Of a stretch of DNA of 57,386 nt, positions 7,047 through 15,372 are shown piece after piece. The stretch is taken from contig CAYULA010000024.1 of NCBI GenBank assembly GCA_964445525.1, positions 1 to 57,386 on the forward strand, written 5' to 3'. Source of the DNA: Penumbrarchaeum sp964445525. Lineage in GTDB: Archaea; Thermoplasmatota; Penumbrarchaeia; Penumbrarchaeales; Penumbrarchaeaceae. Position numbers and translations under genes: made by a program. The notes beneath the pieces are model-generated. The model was given only the letters and a program-made list of their open reading frames with translations. It did no database searches and had not been told where the DNA came from. Each line of letters starts with the position of its first letter. The first letter of the stretch is position 1.

Positions 7047-7074
7047 TTCACAATTCAATAGATATAATTGTGAA
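7047..7074. promoter_or_regulatory. Inverted repeat flanking the DUF433 TATA box
   Basis: TTCACAAT (7047-7054) and ATTGTGAA (7067-7074) are perfect 8-bp arms separated by 12 bases. The spacer carries the TATA-like ATTATATC read on the minus strand. A repressor binding here would block TBP, consistent with self-regulation by the HTH protein it precedes. Confidence 0.55.
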
Positions 7075-7218
7075 ATAAATAAACATTACCTGTAGATGTC
7101 ATTTTAAGATTGTTTTGTATATCTGGTTCATATGTATGTATTTTTCTTGGTCAAATGGTATTGTTAACCTGTCTTCCATCCCAAGACAAGAGAGGTGAGA
7201 AAATATATCCTATCTTCC

Positions 7219-7257
7219 AGGTCCTCCCCCCGCAATACTATTTTGAAACGACAGCTC
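7219..7257. repeat. Short intergenic repeat block (type C), copy 2
   Basis: AGGTCCTCCCCCCGCAATAC and the following ACTATTTTGAAACGACAGC closely match 5048-5088. It again lies just before a type-A copy. Bases 7075-7218 are AT-rich with no gene. Confidence 0.65.
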
Positions 7258-7290
7258 CACACATATGAAAAAAGGACCTTTATGAAAAAA

Positions 7291-7355
7291 GAAGTTCATG
7301 TCACGAGGACCTCTGGAGAGGTCCTCTTACCGAGTATCAAACCTCGGACACTGTG
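7291..7355 (-). repeat. TA-island hairpin repeat, last copy
   Basis: The stem GAGGACC-TCTGGAGA-GGTCCTC is kept, while the tail is shortened to ACCTCGGACACTGTG. It lies just after the stop of the GT2 gene at 7363 and marks the end of the repeat-rich island. Confidence 0.78.
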
Positions 7356-7362
7356 AAAAAAA

Positions 7363-8268
7363 TCATTCCAGCATGGTCCTGATTATGGTTTCGGAGATTC
7401 TGTTTACCCCATGTAGCATCAAACCCGTGAAGAGCAGGAATGATCCCAAAATAGCAAGGAAAGTGATCAAATACATTGCTCCCGGAACCAGGATCCCTGT
7501 TGCCGGTGGATAGTAGGTATAAGAGATTATGGAGATTATCGGGATAGAAATCAAAATCAGTAATCCTATACCTCCGAAAAACCTCAGAGGATATCTCTCT
7601 CTCATGAACTTCACGGTCTGCATCAGAACTTTCACACCGTGACTCACCGGTGCCTCCGAGCTCCCCTCCACTCCCTCATACTTCACTATGATCGGGACCT
7701 CCAGAATCTTGAACTTGTGATCCTTTGCATCGAAGAGGATCTCCATGGACGCATCCATTCGATCCGAAGTGACCTTGATGCTCTGCAACGCTTTTTTGGA
7801 ATAGGCCCTGAACCCGCTCTGGGAATCGGTCAAGGCAATATTCGCACCCAGATTGAATACCTGGGTTATGGCCTGGATGCCGAGGATCCTGTACCTCGGG
7901 ATCATGGACCTTCCCTCCTTCGACTTGAATCTGGATCCTATCACGAGGTCGGCTCTTTCCTTCCGTATAGGCTCCACCAGGTCCGGTATAGAGTTTGGAT
8001 CGTGCTGCCCGTCGGAATCCAGTATGACAAGGCAATCTGCATCGGTCTCTTTCCCCAGCATAAAAGCGGTACGCAGTGCTCCGCCGTATCCCTGGTTCTG
8101 TTCATGCCTGATAACATTGGCTCCGGCTCTCTTGGCCAGTTCCCCAGTGAGGTCCTTCGAACAATCATCTATGACATAGACCTCATCGGAATGCTTCCTG
8201 CACTTGAGAACCGTGGAGGCGACATACTTCTCCTCGTTGTACGCCGGCATCGCAACCACTATCTTCAC
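7363..8268 (-). CDS. Membrane-anchored GT2 polyprenyl-phosphate glycosyltransferase
   Basis: The protein is 301 residues from the GTG at 8268. The GT2 domain resembles dolichol-phosphate mannose synthase: VVAMPAYNEEKYV (residues ~4-16), VIDDCSKD, and the metal-binding DSDGQHD (84-90). DLVIGSRF and DSQSGFRAYSKKAL follow. Two C-terminal membrane helices (~230-255 and ~265-290) anchor it. It would transfer a sugar from a nucleotide donor to a lipid phosphate on the inner membrane face. The GTG start is preferred over an ATG at 8304 because GGAGGTG precedes it and it overlaps the upstream stop in a GTGA. It is coupled to a degenerate GT2 gene, and the same arrangement recurs at 20.2-22.0 kb. Confidence 0.88.
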   Translation of the reverse strand: MKIVVAMPAYNEEKYVASTVLKCRKHSDEVYVIDDCSKDLTGELAKRAGANVIRHEQNQGYGGALRTAFMLGKETDADCLVILDSDGQHDPNSIPDLVEPIRKERADLVIGSRFKSKEGRSMIPRYRILGIQAITQVFNLGANIALTDSQSGFRAYSKKALQSIKVTSDRMDASMEILFDAKDHKFKILEVPIIVKYEGVEGSSEAPVSHGVKVLMQTVKFMRERYPLRFFGGIGLLILISIPIISIISYTYYPPATGILVPGAMYLITFLAILGSFLLFTGLMLHGVNRISETIIRTMLE

Positions 8269-9134
8269 CGGATACACCTCCTTTCCTGATTGGCCCTCTC
8301 CCATTTCTTGACCGATTGTATCCTGTTGACCATCACTGTTAGAGCATTTAGCATCAGACCGGCAACCAGCAGGAATCCGGCAATCATCACAAGCAATGCG
8401 GTTCCGAACGCTGTCGGATAGTACAGACTCTGGTTTTTATAAAAATAATCAACAGTATAAAATCCGAAACCAAGTGAAGCCATTAATGTAAGCACCCCCA
8501 GTCCGCCGTAGAATTTGAGAGGATGCCCCCTCCTCATTTCAGTGAACCTCTTCCAGAGGTTCCCTCCGTTTCCATTTCTCTCCCCTTTCTTCTTCTTTGT
8601 AACAACTTCCACTGACTCGTTGAAAACAACTTTATTGAGATTCTGCTTCCTGGCCATACCCAGTAAAAAAGATGAGACCTCTTCCCCTCTCTCCGATAGC
8701 TTCTTCAATTGAGCATGATCCAGAGCCAGACAACCTATGGTATCCTCGCCTTTTGTGGGAACCACATACCCCGAAGCAAAATCCTTGCCTCTTTCCAGAG
8801 CGGCGGATACGAGTGATATCGCATCATCGGCATTGTTTCCACCCATTCGATCCAACAAAACGGTAATGGCATGCTTCCTCTCGATACCGACCTTAACCGC
8901 TTTTTCGATTACCTTCGATCTCTCCGCTCTATTCTTAAAACGAATCACCCTGGCCCCTGCCATCGTTGCCAGATTGGCCGTTTCATCCGGAGAACCGTTA
9001 TCTATCACAATTATCTCTGTTCTGGCTTTCAGCATCTCGTCGATCCCGTACTTCAGTTTGTAAATTGTGGAGGCGATGGAAACCTCTTTCCCTCTTTCGA
9101 GGATTATTATGCCGACATCGTTTCTGTAAGGCAT
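8265..9134 (-). CDS. Degenerate GT2-like membrane protein (partner of GT2)
   Basis: The protein is 289 residues from the ATG at 9134. The N-terminal half keeps the GT2 outline (IIILERGKEV, IIVIDNGSPDETANLA), but the catalytic DxDGQHDP segment is replaced by LLDRMGGNNADDAISL (residues ~94-109). The C-terminus has two membrane helices with FYTVDYFYKNQSLYYPTAFG between them. The same motif and tail appear in the protein at 21138-21989, which is also encoded next to an active GT2. This suggests a conserved non-catalytic subunit rather than random decay. An upstream ATG at 9197 would overlap a pseudogene, so the later start is chosen. Confidence 0.8.
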   Translation of the reverse strand: MPYRNDVGIIILERGKEVSIASTIYKLKYGIDEMLKARTEIIVIDNGSPDETANLATMAGARVIRFKNRAERSKVIEKAVKVGIERKHAITVLLDRMGGNNADDAISLVSAALERGKDFASGYVVPTKGEDTIGCLALDHAQLKKLSERGEEVSSFLLGMARKQNLNKVVFNESVEVVTKKKKGERNGNGGNLWKRFTEMRRGHPLKFYGGLGVLTLMASLGFGFYTVDYFYKNQSLYYPTAFGTALLVMIAGFLLVAGLMLNALTVMVNRIQSVKKWERANQERRCIR

Positions 9135-9138
9135 CTTA

Positions 9139-9330
9139 TCAGCTTCTTCCGTCCCCGAGCAATCTAATCTCGAATCCGGCATCTTTCCATTTTTCAAGAT
9201 CCAGCACCATTCTTGTATCTATGAGGTTCTTGTGCCTCACCAGAAGCCTGGAAGGTTCAATTTCCCGGAAGATATCGTGATCTGTTACAAGTATGAGACA
9301 ATGAGAACCTTCCCCAGCCTCATTGAAAGA
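9139..9330 (-). pseudogene. C-terminal remnant of a nucleotide-sugar dehydrogenase
   Basis: The minus strand reads SFNEAGEGSHCLILVTDHD, then FREIEPSRLLVRHKNLIDTR, MVLDLEKWKDAGFEIRLLG and a stop at 9139. This matches the C-terminal UDP-binding domain of the UDP-glucose/GDP-mannose dehydrogenase family (the VTDH and DTR motifs). Roughly 60 residues survive of a normal ~430. Its sequence differs from the C-terminus of the intact dehydrogenase at 12574-13881, so it is not a partial duplicate of that gene. It sits directly before the degenerate GT2, implying deletion during locus rearrangement. Confidence 0.7.
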
Positions 9331-9356
9331 TCCTTGAGGTGAAATTTGAAATCGTA

Positions 9357-9500
9357 TTACTCGGTAGGACCATTATCAATCAATAGCTTGTGTCTGGCAA
9401 TATCTATCAATTGCAATTGAATACATTTTTTCTTTCTGGTTTCCTTTATCATTTCCCAGAGGTTTTGATTCTCCACATTGAATATTTTCAAAAAACTCAT
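9357..9500 (-). CDS. Possible small protein of unknown function
   Basis: This is a 47-codon reading frame starting at an ATG downstream of the GT4 stop. It contains WEMIKETRKKKCIQLQLIDI, with mixed basic and hydrophobic residues. I do not recognise it. It may be the other end of the sequence lost when the dehydrogenase remnant formed, or noncoding. Confidence 0.25.
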   Translation of the reverse strand: MSFLKIFNVENQNLWEMIKETRKKKCIQLQLIDIARHKLLIDNGPTE

Positions 9501-9511
9501 ATCTTTTTATT

Positions 9512-10696
9512 TCAGTAGAAAATTCCATGGTCCTCCATTAATTTCATCGATCGCAAAGCAACATTTTCCCAGGTGAAACCCCTTCCGTATGATAATATTC
9601 CGTGGTAATTCCAATCTCTTTTCAAACCTTTGGAAATTTTCTGTTCCAGATCCTTTTCATCACCAGGATCCACAAGAAGACCGTACTTCTCTGAATTTAT
9701 TATATCGGAAACGCCTCCCACCCTCGTCCCTATAAATGGCAATCCGATTCCGAGGGATTCGAACATTACAGTGGGATTTCCCTCGCTCAGACTGGAAAGA
9801 ACGAACAGGTCCGATGCGCTCATCCAGTACTTCAAATCTTCATCCTCGATGAATCCCAGTAATTTCACATTGTCCTCCAATCCGTATTCCGATATCAACT
9901 CTTCAAGTTCCGCTCTCTGAGGACCTTTTCCACCTATATAACAGAAAACCCTTACATCTTTTTCAATTATTTTCTTCATGGCATTGATTAGATGGACGAG
10001 TCCCTTCCTGGGAATCAGATCACCTAGAGTGAAAACAATCTTCGAATCATTTATCAGATCCAGATGCTTCCTGGCTTTATTTTTATCAATCCTCACCAGA
10101 ATACTTGGAGAATATCCGTTGGGGAGATATTCCACTTTCCTGTTAAATTTTCTGATATAAATCATATCAAATTTGTTCACTCTGAAAATCAGGTCGGATT
10201 TCTTCCAAACATTCCTGTATACATCATTTTTTGACTGATATTCATCCATAAGAAGATCCTTGTTCTCGTGAACCGTGAGTACGACCGGTCTGTTGTACCT
10301 CTCCCTCAATTTCAATCCCACATATCCCCTTGGAAAGGTGTGATGGGCGTTGATTACATCGAAATCTATCCCCTGTCTGTCGATGATCTCTACATACTTA
10401 TTATACAACATATCTCCTAGTTTGAAATTTTCTCCATCTTTTTTGAAATAAGTAAGACCGACAAGATGAAGCTCCACGTTTTCCGGTCTGTTATTCCCCT
10501 TGACAAGGTTCTCGGTGTTGAATTTCTTCAGATAATCAATGTTCTTGCTGGGGGGCAGGATCCTGGTGATCTCGTTTATCTTGTTGTAATGAACGAAAAC
10601 GTGAACCTTCTTTACTTGGGATGCAAGACCCTCGATGTAACCTTTCATGAAGAAATTATAGAATGGCGCTAGGACAAGCACCGTTTTATCACTCAT
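9512..10696 (-). CDS. GT4-family glycosyltransferase
   Basis: The 394-residue protein is a GT-B enzyme. The N-terminal Rossmann domain includes FDVINAHHTFPRGYVGLKL and VVLTVHENKD. The C-terminal donor-binding domain includes FTLGDLIPRKGLVHLINAM, IGGKGPQRAELEELI, and the ExE-type SLSEGNPTVMFESLGIGLPF (residues ~300-320). These are retaining sugar transferases used in capsule, glycolipid and S-layer glycan assembly. It overlaps the heparinase-like gene by eight bases, so both are in one transcript. The donor and acceptor cannot be told from sequence. Confidence 0.9.
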   Translation of the reverse strand: MSDKTVLVLAPFYNFFMKGYIEGLASQVKKVHVFVHYNKINEITRILPPSKNIDYLKKFNTENLVKGNNRPENVELHLVGLTYFKKDGENFKLGDMLYNKYVEIIDRQGIDFDVINAHHTFPRGYVGLKLRERYNRPVVLTVHENKDLLMDEYQSKNDVYRNVWKKSDLIFRVNKFDMIYIRKFNRKVEYLPNGYSPSILVRIDKNKARKHLDLINDSKIVFTLGDLIPRKGLVHLINAMKKIIEKDVRVFCYIGGKGPQRAELEELISEYGLEDNVKLLGFIEDEDLKYWMSASDLFVLSSLSEGNPTVMFESLGIGLPFIGTRVGGVSDIINSEKYGLLVDPGDEKDLEQKISKGLKRDWNYHGILSYGRGFTWENVALRSMKLMEDHGIFY

Positions 10697-12560
10697 CGGT
10701 AAACCCCGGAATTATCTTGGTAATATTTTTTCCGATATGCTCTATTGAGATTTTTTTACTCATTAGTACTCTGTTATATCCCGGTGAAACCTTTTGATTA
10801 TTCAATTCCATTTTATTTTCAGATTTGACCTTTACCTTGTCGTTCAAAACCATGCTATAATCATCGATGATATCTATGGAAACTTTTGGATCAAGAATGT
10901 AATTCACCCTGCATCTTCCATCACCATTATACGTGTCATGAACCTCCCAGTGATCCTTCTCAAAGACCAATCTTCTCTCAAGTCGCTCATCGTAACCTTC
11001 ATGACTTGCCTTCAGAGAATCCCCACTAATCTGGATACGAGTCGCGGGAGTCGGACGCAGTTCGAAGAGACCTTCAAGATCGAACTGTTTTCCATCCATT
11101 ACTTCTGCCGTACTATGACTCGAAATATTCCTGAAATAGTTCCTTTCATCATCGTCCTTGAAATACGTATACGTACCAGGATCAATAAAGATCGGTTTTC
11201 CATCAAACTCATAAATTAAACTCAACATGTCCAGGTGTCTATGAGCGGCATGAAGATATCTCTTATGCTGGGAGGAGGTCACCATTATTAGTTTCTCCCT
11301 ATTGTTTTTTCTTACGAAATACCCACCATCGGGATAGAATTTTTCTCCCTTTCTCTTCGCACCTTTTTTTTCTATGAATAGTCCGTTTGTCAACCAGAAC
11401 AGATGCTCGCTGGCAGAATGGGAAAAGTCTGTTCCGAGGAAGTTGTTGACAACTGCGAAGGTATTGGTAAGGTCCGTGTACTCCTCATTTAATAACTTTA
11501 AAATGAATGCCTGGTCCTCATCCCCGATCAAGGGTATCCTTCCATCAGTGAATGATACATCATTCAAAAATCCCGCCATTTTTCTGATCTTCTCATCGAT
11601 AAGAACGGGATACCCAATACCTTTCTTCTTCAGCAGTATCAGGGGATAAACAACAAGGTCCAAAACAAATTTCTGATATCCAGTACTGTGCTCCCAGAGA
11701 CATCCGTCATCGAAAACCTGTTTGTCCATCTCCGATTCTAGTTTCTTCAAGGAGAAATCCAGTATCTTCCTGGAATCTTTGAATTCTTCGAAACAGACCG
11801 AAGTGAATATCAGACAGGAAAGTTCTGAGATAATATGATTATTATTCAGGATCCATTTATCCGAAAGGTTCCTGAAAATAAACATGTACTGTTCCTGAAA
11901 GGATTCAAGTACCCTGTGATTGTTCTTTTCATTCAGAGAACTGGATCCAATTATGAAATAATAGGAAAAAATCAATGAATAGAGCCTGACAGAGGCCTCA
12001 ATACCTTCCATCCAGTTCACACCTTTCCCGTAGGGGTTCTGGTCTATCCATGTTTCAATGTATTCTATTACTTTTTCTGCATATCTTTCATCCCCGGTAA
12101 GGAAATAGGCCTTTGCGATAACCGGAAGAAACTGCATCCGGTTGAGTTCCCAGATAAATTTTATATCGTCTAACCTGTTCTTTCCGTAATAGTTGATACC
12201 CCCAGAATCGGAAACGGGCCATGACACGCCTTTAATTGTGTGCCAATTTTCAAATCTTATTTTCTCATGAAAGATTTCAAGTTCACCCTGCAGATACATT
12301 TCAGCCAGTTCAATTGTTTCTTTCGGATCAAACCTCTTTTTGAATTCCTCAGCCAGACCTTCAGCCTCAAAATAAAAATTTGATTCATCTCTTCTAGTTT
12401 TTAGTATCCTGTAGCTTGTTTCCTTTGAAAGGGAATTTCTACCAAACTTCCGTTTTCTGAAGTTCCTCTTTACTCCTTTTAAAACAAAAGTAATTATCTC
12501 TTTTTTTGGTTTCTTTGACATTCTTACTATTCTATATTTCCACAGGTCTACAAATTCCAT
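10689..12560 (-). CDS. Heparinase II/III-like polysaccharide lyase family protein
   Basis: The 623-residue protein matches the heparinase II/III / alginate lyase architecture. The N-terminal alpha/alpha-toroid region has WPVSDSGGINYYGKN, WIDQNPYGKGVNWMEGIEAS and NNNHIISELSCLIF. The C-terminal beta-sheet domain has PDGGYFVRKN, HAAHRHLDMLSLIYEFDGKP, FIDPGTYTYF and RNYFRNISSHSTAEVMDG. The His residues in the AAHRHLD and SSHSTAE segments are the usual catalytic and metal-linked positions. No signal peptide is visible, so a cytoplasmic or unconventional location is likely. Such genes occur inside polysaccharide export clusters, and the role here may be glycan epimerisation or trimming. It lies between a dehydrogenase and a glycosyltransferase gene. 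Confidence 0.85.
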   Translation of the reverse strand: MEFVDLWKYRIVRMSKKPKKEIITFVLKGVKRNFRKRKFGRNSLSKETSYRILKTRRDESNFYFEAEGLAEEFKKRFDPKETIELAEMYLQGELEIFHEKIRFENWHTIKGVSWPVSDSGGINYYGKNRLDDIKFIWELNRMQFLPVIAKAYFLTGDERYAEKVIEYIETWIDQNPYGKGVNWMEGIEASVRLYSLIFSYYFIIGSSSLNEKNNHRVLESFQEQYMFIFRNLSDKWILNNNHIISELSCLIFTSVCFEEFKDSRKILDFSLKKLESEMDKQVFDDGCLWEHSTGYQKFVLDLVVYPLILLKKKGIGYPVLIDEKIRKMAGFLNDVSFTDGRIPLIGDEDQAFILKLLNEEYTDLTNTFAVVNNFLGTDFSHSASEHLFWLTNGLFIEKKGAKRKGEKFYPDGGYFVRKNNREKLIMVTSSQHKRYLHAAHRHLDMLSLIYEFDGKPIFIDPGTYTYFKDDDERNYFRNISSHSTAEVMDGKQFDLEGLFELRPTPATRIQISGDSLKASHEGYDERLERRLVFEKDHWEVHDTYNGDGRCRVNYILDPKVSIDIIDDYSMVLNDKVKVKSENKMELNNQKVSPGYNRVLMSKKISIEHIGKNITKIIPGFTDE

Positions 12561-12573
12561 CTAATGACCTTAC

Positions 12574-13881
12574 CTAATGTGATGATCCCAAACTAATGTA
12601 TCCTTTCAGGTGAAGGAACTCCCTGTAAATGTTCCAGAGATCTATGATCTTCACACCATTTTGAAGGGCTATGCCTATCTTATTCTTGAACTCCTCCGTT
12701 ATGAATTCCTCATGCCTGACAGAAATTACAATGGAATCATAGTTGGTGGGATCAATATCTTCTGGCCTCTTCACGGGTTTCACGTGAATATAGATATCAT
12801 CCGGAATTTTTGTGTAATAGTTGACGTTAAGAAAAGGATCGTAGACGCTGATATCATGATTTCCCTCAATGCATCTCTTTATTATATTGACAGAATGGCT
12901 GTATCTGTAATCATCAATATCTTCCTTGAAGGACAGACCTAGGATCAGTACCTTTTTTCCAGTTATGGAATCCATGATCTTTTCGTAAAGCCAGTCATTG
13001 GCCCTCCTGCCGTAATACCAAAGGGAGTTGAAACCTCTTCTCTCCGAGATTTCCTTGAAGGCTAGTTCAAGTATGTAAGGATCCTTACCAAGGCAATAAC
13101 CGCTCACTGGCCCCGGCCTTGGGATCATGTTCCTTTCATATCCCTCGTTGGCTGTATTTATTGCTTCTGTAACATCAATATTGTTTGATTCTGCCAGATA
13201 TGCAAGCTCGTTTGAAAAGGAAAACTTGGTATTTCTCCATGAGTTGTCAATAAGCTTGATGAACTCCGCGGTCCTGGGATTGGTAACTCTCGTAAGATTA
13301 CCTCCGATCTTTAGGAAGAATTTCTCTACCCTGTGATAGCACTCATCGTTGGTAGATCCTATTACCTTAGGAAGGGAGGCCTCCTCGGACATTGCCTTTC
13401 CTTCCATTATTCTTTCAGGGACAAAAGCGAAGAAGAAATCTTCCCCCTCTACGAGACCTGTCTTTCTCTCTATTAACTTGATGATCATCTCTGTTGTTCC
13501 AATTGGAAGTGTAACCCTAAGAATTACTGTTTTGTTCCTTATTCCATGGGCGATTATCTGTCCGATTATTGAGTAGAGAGTGGATAGGTTGGGCTCATCT
13601 GGAAAACGTGCGAATCCCGTTCCCACAGCAATAATGACATAATCCGCCTCCGCGTAATCCTCACCAATATTCTCTTCCGGGAGTTTTGGGAAGAAATTCT
13701 TATACAGGTTCTCCTCAAGAGCTTCGATCAATCCCTCTTCATGGAATGGAGCCTTTTTCTCTCTCAGAGTATTTATCAATCTCCTGTTCACATCTATTCC
13801 TGTTACCTTTATCCCGCTTTTGGCACATGTCAAGGCTATTGGAAGACCTATTCTTCCCAGGCCGTACATTATCGCTTTCAT
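12574..13881 (-). CDS. Nucleotide-sugar dehydrogenase (UDP-glucose/ManNAc type)
   Basis: The protein is 435 residues from the ATG at 13881, which follows GGTGAGG by seven bases. The N-terminal Rossmann motif is YGLGRIGLPIALTCAKSG. Other motifs are VAVGT-like IIAVGTGFAR, FVPERIMEGKA, and the catalytic Cys in SGYCLGKDPYILE (residue ~270). The C-terminal domain has VLILGLSFKEDIDDYRYS and VISVRHEEF. The enzyme oxidises the C6 hydroxyl of a UDP-sugar to a uronic acid with 2 NAD+. That fits the co-encoded uronate-active heparinase-like protein. Which UDP-sugar is used cannot be decided. Confidence 0.9.
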   Translation of the reverse strand: MKAIMYGLGRIGLPIALTCAKSGIKVTGIDVNRRLINTLREKKAPFHEEGLIEALEENLYKNFFPKLPEENIGEDYAEADYVIIAVGTGFARFPDEPNLSTLYSIIGQIIAHGIRNKTVILRVTLPIGTTEMIIKLIERKTGLVEGEDFFFAFVPERIMEGKAMSEEASLPKVIGSTNDECYHRVEKFFLKIGGNLTRVTNPRTAEFIKLIDNSWRNTKFSFSNELAYLAESNNIDVTEAINTANEGYERNMIPRPGPVSGYCLGKDPYILELAFKEISERRGFNSLWYYGRRANDWLYEKIMDSITGKKVLILGLSFKEDIDDYRYSHSVNIIKRCIEGNHDISVYDPFLNVNYYTKIPDDIYIHVKPVKRPEDIDPTNYDSIVISVRHEEFITEEFKNKIGIALQNGVKIIDLWNIYREFLHLKGYISLGSSH

Positions 13882-13893
13882 CTGAATCCTCAC

Positions 13894-15060
13894 CTAATTC
13901 AACACCTTGTCAAAGAAATCAAAAAGGTTGTTTTTTACCTTGTCAGGGTGATATTTATCATTAAGGAGCTGCTCGCCCTTTTCCCCAATTTTCCTTCTCA
14001 GATTCTTATCGTTTACAAGAAGGTCGATATATTTCATGAAATTGTCATCTACGTGTTCTGTTACAAATGCGTTTTTTTCATGTGTGAAATCAATGCCCTC
14101 TGCTCCCTTTTTTGTTATAACGATTGGAAGACCGGCTGCCATGTAATCGAAGATCTTTAGCTTTGTCCCCTCCCCGTTTTCGAGGGGAACAATTGCTATG
14201 TCGCATCTGAAAAGATAGCCGAATATATCATTGATAAATCCCAATGATAAGAAATTGCCATCTTCCTCTTCTGGAACTCCTTTCCCGGCAACCACGAACT
14301 TAACATTACCGGATCCCGAAAACCGCTTGGCGATCCTACCCTTTATTAGGTCAATAGCCTCTCTATTATGGGTAGCACTATAGGTACCGTGAAAGAAAAT
14401 CCTGATCATGTTATCTTCCCTTTTCGAATCCTGCTTATTCCTGGGAATAACGGCTCCGGAGGGAATATCAATGATCTTTTCTGGTCCCACATCATACAAC
14501 TTAATGAATGTCTTGTTGTTTTCTGTGCTGACGGAGAAGACATAATCGCATTTGTTGACCGCTCCCCTTTCCAGAGCAAAAATGTACTTAGCATATGCCC
14601 TTCTCAGCAAATGGTTTATTGATTTATCATTCATAATTATTTTCGAGTATTCCGATTCAACGTTGTGAGAGTTATAGATTAGAAGCGTTTCCTTTTTGAA
14701 AATTTTCATTAAAAAATATGTTAAGTTTATTCCCCAGGGAAAGGAAAAGATGATGACATCAGGTTTCCTTCTATATATATGATAAAGCATCTGGAATGCA
14801 AAAATCGGATTCACATCAAGAAGCAACGTGCCCAGTCTCATGTTCTTGATTTTGATTAAGGAAAAAGCTGGAAATGATCTTTTTTCGACATTGTCTCCCA
14901 CATCCTCTTTGTCACAAACATCACTGGGAGTTATGATTAAAAGCCGGAAATATTCATTGAAGGTTTTTCCAAGAAATTTCAACCTTTTTTCGTATCCTGT
15001 TATGGGATCTCTGTCAAATTTGACATCGGAAACTGTGGATATGAAAATCATGTTCTTCAT
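13894..15060 (-). CDS. GT4-family glycosyltransferase
   Basis: The protein is 388 residues from the ATG at 15060, preceded by GGTGGACC. It is GT-B type with LLIYNSHNVESEYSKIIMND, an acceptor domain segment, then FFHGTYSATHNREAIDLI, FVVAGKGVPEEEDG and VPLENGEGTKLKIFDYMAAG (residues ~300-320), which carries the conserved glutamate region. It ends one base before the dehydrogenase start region, giving a tight gene order. An upstream in-frame start at 15129 would add a hydrophobic stretch but overlaps a small reading frame. It is probably cytoplasmic and membrane-associated, adding a sugar to a lipid-linked glycan. Confidence 0.87.
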   Translation of the reverse strand: MKNMIFISTVSDVKFDRDPITGYEKRLKFLGKTFNEYFRLLIITPSDVCDKEDVGDNVEKRSFPAFSLIKIKNMRLGTLLLDVNPIFAFQMLYHIYRRKPDVIIFSFPWGINLTYFLMKIFKKETLLIYNSHNVESEYSKIIMNDKSINHLLRRAYAKYIFALERGAVNKCDYVFSVSTENNKTFIKLYDVGPEKIIDIPSGAVIPRNKQDSKREDNMIRIFFHGTYSATHNREAIDLIKGRIAKRFSGSGNVKFVVAGKGVPEEEDGNFLSLGFINDIFGYLFRCDIAIVPLENGEGTKLKIFDYMAAGLPIVITKKGAEGIDFTHEKNAFVTEHVDDNFMKYIDLLVNDKNLRRKIGEKGEQLLNDKYHPDKVKNNLFDFFDKVLN

Positions 15061-15125
15061 CGGTCCACCCGAATTAATAAAAACTATCAAAAAGATAATG
15101 GATATCTCATTCTCAATTTCCACTA

Positions 15126-15248
15126 TCACTGTTTCTTGTCTTCTTCAATTTCCCCTGATTCGCTTTTAAAAGGATAACTAAGAAGCTTTATACTTATTTC
15201 CCTGGAACCCTTCTTTTTTGCTTGAACCTCAGTATCGGACTCCATCAT
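15126..15248 (-). CDS. Small protein, possible member of the REI-YP microprotein family
   Basis: This 40-codon frame ends with GSREISIKLLSYPFKSE and an acidic tail. The REI...YP core resembles the motif of the microproteins between 16.8 and 19.7 kb, although two residues longer. A TATA-like box (15271-15280) lies about 25 bases before the ATG pair at 15248, which would give a leaderless transcript. It occupies part of the 310-base gap between the acpS stop and the GT4 start. I know no family with this sequence. Confidence 0.45.
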   Translation of the reverse strand: MMESDTEVQAKKKGSREISIKLLSYPFKSESGEIEEDKKQ

Positions 15249-15270
15249 AATAGAAAAACCAGGGGTACGT

Positions 15271-15280
15271 CTATATAATT
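15271..15280 (-). promoter_or_regulatory. TATA box before the 40-residue protein
   Basis: AATTATATAG on the minus strand lies about 25-30 bases upstream of the ATG at 15248, the distance expected for an archaeal leaderless transcript. The remaining 15281-15372 is AT-rich with nothing recognised. Confidence 0.45.
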
Positions 15281-15372
15281 CATCCAGTGAAATTTCATTA
15301 ATATCATAATTACAGAATCAGACAGGGTAGTTTATCAGGATAATCTGTCTGCAAATACTCATTCCAAACATG

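Noticed and set aside
71..7355. True integron attC sites
   Set aside because: I looked for the GTTRRRY/RYYYAAC core pairs. Only a single GTTAGCG-like match was seen (3285-3291), and no integron integrase is in the window, so the sites are reported only as hairpin repeats with a cassette hypothesis.
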